A DNA stretch of 64,000 bases from Metellina segmentata (Eukaryota; Arthropoda; Arachnida; Araneae; Tetragnathidae), in assembly GCA_947359465.1 (NCBI GenBank), contig OX375876.1:85582359-85646358 (forward strand). Direction: 5' to 3'. The stretch's first letter is position 1; every line of letters begins with the position of its first letter. The notes beneath the pieces were generated by a model that saw only the letters and a program-made list of their open reading frames with translations, was not told the origin of the DNA and did no database searches. This document shows positions 60,223 through 64,000 of the stretch, piece by piece. Both the position numbers and the translations under genes were made by a program.

Positions 60223-61600
60223 ATTTGCCAACTGTGACAGAAACCTGCGAGTTGTAGACTGCTTAAATCCTATTCCTCTCTTGGCTCTTTTGTGTGGGTA
60301 GCTTTCGTTGCGTGTGTATGCCCACATACTCGGCATCGTTTGCCGTAAATTGACCGAATGCACCCTTGTAATAAGTTGGGTTTAATGGCCCCTTCCACCA
60401 TTAAACTCAATCAACCTTCCCAACGTATTTTTAGTGGCAAATGAAGTAACGTTTTCACCCATATTCACATTAAAAGAGAGACCATGCACGTCAATAATTA
60501 CTTCCACAATTAGCTTGAAGAATTCGTAAGTGATTACATGTTACGTTTAGCGATTTCCTTGCTTCTGCTGCTGTCTGAAAAAGCACAATTGAAAAATAGT
60601 TCTGTTTGCCTGGTACTAGACACGTTCCAGTCCAATCCCTCCTTCAGGACCCATAAAAATAATGACCACATTAAAGTAATCCTCGGAGATGCTATTTGTT
60701 AAAGGCGATCTCTCAGAAATATAATTAAATGGTCTTCCCAACCATTAGCGGTCGGTGAGCCAATGCCACAAATCGAAAATGAAAGAGCAATCTCAAAAAG
60801 CTTCCTATCACTTTATAACAGCGCTCGGACACAAACGGCCTTATCTGTGATCGTTTTCCACAGAACTCCACTGTGCACGTATCAAAGAAAAGACGGTAGC
60901 ATATGAAGTCTTAACAATCCTGATAAACTTCGAAAAGGGAGAAAAAACTCAAAAACAGGAGAGAAAATGTTCGAAAAGGAACAACACCGATCACGCTATC
61001 CCCTCGTTGCCAGTGATCGAAATCAAATAATCTCATTTTCGAACCTTTAATTGCTTTCTGCGTGCTATCGATCTTAGGGATTTTTCCCTTGCTGATCTTA
61101 TAAACCTCTGCTTTGATTCGGAAACAGGTTCCCAAGTGTCCCAAGGGTTCGACCCTCTCGTCATCCCCAATATATTTTGATTGGGGACTTCACACTGGCG
61201 GGGGGGGGATTTTCTATCAAGCGAAATGTAGGTGGCGGTAATTTGTTCTGCGGACGTGTTTCCTGTACGTATTACAAACGGGATGTTAATTTGCTTGTTT
61301 ATCCAACACAATTTTAGCACTTACCAATGAAAATTCCATGAAAAGAATTCCGAATTGATTTAGAATAGTTGATTGCTCAACAATTAGATCAAACGCCAAA
61401 CGGTGTTAAGCTACATTGTAAGGTAACCCCGATATTTATCATAATAAATGTCATTCATATGAGAGGCATTCTCTGTCAAGATAAATTTGGGTTGTGGTTC
61501 TTCTGCAGCTGAAAGTGTTCCTGTACGTATTCCAAACTTACGTCAATTATAATCTTTTTATCTTTTACAAATCTAATTTTCAGAAAGCTGCCATTGAAAA
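60223..61600. other. No gene recognised
   Basis: A 95-codon minus-strand frame at 61033-61320 is arginine-rich with no domain. A G-run is at 61199-61208. Nothing else supported. Confidence 0.4.
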
Positions 61601-61607
61601 TTCCAAA

Positions 61608-61745
61608 GATTGAAGCTCAGGTGTTGCCTCGTCCTCTGACCGTGGATCAAAATTACGTGGTGTTGTCCTCGGATCTTTCCCTTAATTGATTGATCCCGGA
61701 CCGTCGTTAATAGCCTGTAATGTTGCTCTAGTAAGACGTTTATTA
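61608..61745 (+). repeat. SINE 3' fragment
   Basis: GAAGCTCAGGTGTTGCCTCG, ATTACGTGGTGTTGTCCTCG and GGACCGTCGTTAATAGCC match SINE tails at 39500 and 39939. The head is absent. Confidence 0.6.
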
Positions 61746-62159
61746 AAGGAAAATTACCAAATTCCAGAGATTGAATCCGAGTTGAACTGTCAGAGCTCAC
61801 TAGATTAAACGAGAAACGTCGCTAAAATGGTGAAAAAACACATTTTCAGGTAACTCTAATATGTTATCATACGAGAGCATTTGGAAAGTTGTTGAAGCAA
61901 AATATCTGTTTTCAGATATCCCCATCCAAAATACAATTAAAACAATGTTAAATGAATCTCGATACAACGAAATGATCGATTTTTGAAAATCCCGATACAA
62001 CGAACTATTTATGCAGGCAAAAATATGTTTTCCTTTTATCGTTCCCTCAACTGATAACAAGTATGCAATTTCTTTAGATTCAATGAATTTCGTTTTAGTC
62101 GAGCTGAAACCAGCTGCCAAAATAATGACTGGTTTTCTAAGAAACAAGCAGAAATTTGT

Positions 62160-62900
62160 CACTTTCGTAACCGTATTTCCCGCCTAATTCAGGGGTAAAA
62201 CTTCAGCTTCTTGACCAAGGCATCATCAGAGCTGTAAAATCACACTACAGAACCTTTTTGTTACGTCAACTTCTAAGCGATTTGGAGAAAAATATCCAAT
62301 GAAAATACAACGTGAAGGAAGCTATTGAATGGGTATGTGGATCTTGGGATGACATCAAGCAATCAACAATAACAAACTGTTGTAAACATATGCAACCACA
62401 GCCAAAGACGCCAATTAAGTGTCAGAAGAAGCCGATTTGAAAGATGAATCAAATACGCACGACATTCAGCAATCTAAGTTGGAGAAAATTTGGAACGCTT
62501 CAAAAAATAAAACTGCTGACGACGTGAATTTGAAAAATTATCTCAGTGTAGATGAGGAGGGGGGAGGGGGGGACAACGCTTAAACATGTTATGAACTGAC
62601 CGAAGCAGACATCATTCAATCCATTAAAGACAGCTAACATGAGGCCAATGAAAGTAGTGAAGATGAAGAGGCTGTGGTTGGAGATGATGTGCGCAGTCAC
62701 TTCTTCAAAGCCTTAGCAAGTTTGGAGACAATGCGGGCATTTGTTTCGTCACAAAGCAATGTGCCGGACTTTTATCTTTACAAACATTCACCAACTGCAA
62801 AATTATTTACTCTCAAGTACAACAGCAAACATTGTTCAGAAGAAAATCGTAGATTTTCTGAAATAAAGTTTTGTTTCCTCGCATTTTGTTCATTTAGGAT
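62160..62900 (+). pseudogene. Tigger/Jerky-like transposase C-terminal relic
   Basis: Across frames it reads LLDQGIIRAVKSHYRTFLLR, VKEAIEWVCGSWDDIKQSTI and CYELTEADIIQSIKDS. The first is the QPMDQGVI-type block after the catalytic core of Tigger transposases, the second the EAW..V block. Acidic C-terminal sequence follows (SSEDEEAVVGDD). Stops and shifts interrupt it; no inverted repeats found. Confidence 0.65.
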
Positions 62901-63009
62901 TAATATTTCCCAAAAGAGGCAAGTCAATTTTTTTTCTTCAGATTTTAAAAAATGCTATAGCAATGTATTTATTCGAAAAAATTATTTTTATCTGACTGAT
63001 TTCAATGAA

Positions 63010-63652
63010 CTAGGGGGCTCGCCCCCTGCTCGCTAACGCTCGCCAACCCCCGGAGGATTGCTTCATAATCCTCGTTGTTTCGCTGCGCGAACCTATACTC
63101 GCTTAGCTAGCATCGATGAAGACATGTGTTCTAGCAGAAGGGATTGTTTACGAAATATGATACTCCAAAAAATTGTTTTTCAAATCTAAAATTGCTGTAT
63201 TATAGAAAATATATATACAGTACCTTTGAAATCAAAATTTAAATGAAAACTTTGAGCAAATTTTGACTCGAAATGTGAGCGCTGCTTTGGAAATTGAATA
63301 CCTAGCATGTTGTTTATGTACATTTCACCAGCACTCAACCCCCCACACTTTTCATTGAGTTTGTTGCCGATAGTTGTAGTGCAAGCGTCTTGTTGAACTA
63401 TAAATGTTGGCCCTGAAAAGGACCGCTTTTAAAATGGCCCTGAAAAGATCATCCGCTTTCTTTGATTTCTATTATAAACTGCAACAGCTCAACTAAAATT
63501 CATTTTTTTTCAATAAAATTTCATCCGATAACGCTTGTAAATTTAATTGATGCGCGAGGCCTTGTGGTAAACAAACAATCGTACAATGTTGCCAATACGC
63601 GTTTACAAATAACGTCTGCTTTGCGTGCCACGTAAGATAATTATATATATAA
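63010..63652 (-). mobile_element. Helitron family B, full length
   Basis: The 3' CTAG is at 63010 on the minus strand, preceded by the palindrome series. The 5' part with the TACGTGGCACGC-like start reaches about 63652, where it abuts the CTAG end of the next copy. About 643 bp. Confidence 0.78.
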
Positions 63653-64000
63653 CTAGGGGGCCCGCCAGCTGCTCGCTTACGCTAGCCAACCCCCGGAGGA
63701 TTGCTTTTCAATCCTCATTGGTTAGCTGCGCGAACTTTGCTCGCTTCGCTCGCATCAATGATGACATTGTTTACAAAATATAATGTTCCAAAAAAATATT
63801 TTTCATAAATAAATTTGTTCTACTTTAGAAAAATTATACAGCAGCTCTACAATCAGAACTCGAATAATTTGGAATTCAAATTAACTTTGAACAAATTTTG
63901 ACTCGAAATGTGAGCACTGCTTTGGAAATCGAATACCCAACATGTCGTTTGTAAGCTGCAACAGATCGACTAATATTCCTTTTTTATGCATTAAAATTTT
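63653..64000 (-). mobile_element. Helitron family B, cut by window end
   Basis: It starts with CTAGGGGGCCCGCC at 63653 (3' end on the minus strand), then degraded palindromes and the family B body. Part of the 3' region is shortened relative to other copies. It continues past 64000 or is truncated there. Confidence 0.7.

Noticed and set aside
62674..63036. 120-codon plus-strand frame as a separate gene
   Set aside because: Its start continues the acidic tail of the Tigger-like relic and its end runs into the adjacent Helitron.
1..64000. Ribosomal RNA genes, endogenous viral genes or bacterial operons
   Set aside because: No rRNA-like conserved blocks, no viral replicase, capsid or envelope motifs, and no operon-like gene runs were seen on either strand.

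Overview
The window reads as AT-rich nuclear DNA of an invertebrate animal, most likely an arthropod. It has GT-AG introns, tRNA-headed SINEs, Helitrons, hAT, Tigger and Tc1/mariner relics, and no compact prokaryote-like gene order. Several transposase and SINE styles resemble those I associate with spider (orb-weaver) genomes. That assignment is inference from memory, not a search.

Only one host gene is clear. Six plus-strand exons between 1566 and 15761 code for nearly all of a DEPDC7-like protein (DEP domain protein 7). All five internal splice junctions are GT-AG and keep the reading frame. The first short coding exon is missing and probably lies left of the window. The introns hold a SINE with a perfect target duplication, a non-autonomous hAT facing an inverted relative, a decayed non-LTR retrotransposon, a Helitron, and a four-layer nest of transposons at 12350-15172.

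From 15800 onward I see almost only mobile DNA and unassigned AT-rich sequence. Elements with defined ends: a Tigger-like element (15817-18010), a mariner-type MITE (18891-19432), a short MITE (19719-19967), a hAT (23044-25903), a Tc1 (27182-28710), a TA-flanked MITE (35562-36226), a tRNA-SINE (39939-40200), a mariner-like element (56066-57868) and an 8-bp-TSD MITE (59405-60214). Relics without full ends include non-LTR, Tc1, mariner, Tigger and KRBA2-like integrase fragments.

Three Helitron families recur. Family A starts TCTCTCTATATT followed by a CCG array and is about 1.55 kb when full length. Family B starts TCTATA and is about 645 bp. Family C starts TCTCTAATATTA and is about 1.1 kb. 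Complete 3' ends finish in CTAG behind a run of short perfect palindromes. One A copy sits inside a B copy, and removing it restores a normal-length B. A hAT sits inside a C copy and itself carries a B copy. A C copy sits inside a MITE that sits inside another DNA transposon. The window therefore preserves a readable order of insertions.

I found no new multi-gene system. The least explained structures are the palindrome series at Helitron 3' ends, the CCG array at the family A 5' end, the GGTACAGCT/8-bp-TSD element family, and a stretch near 960-1400 that is largely open on both strands.
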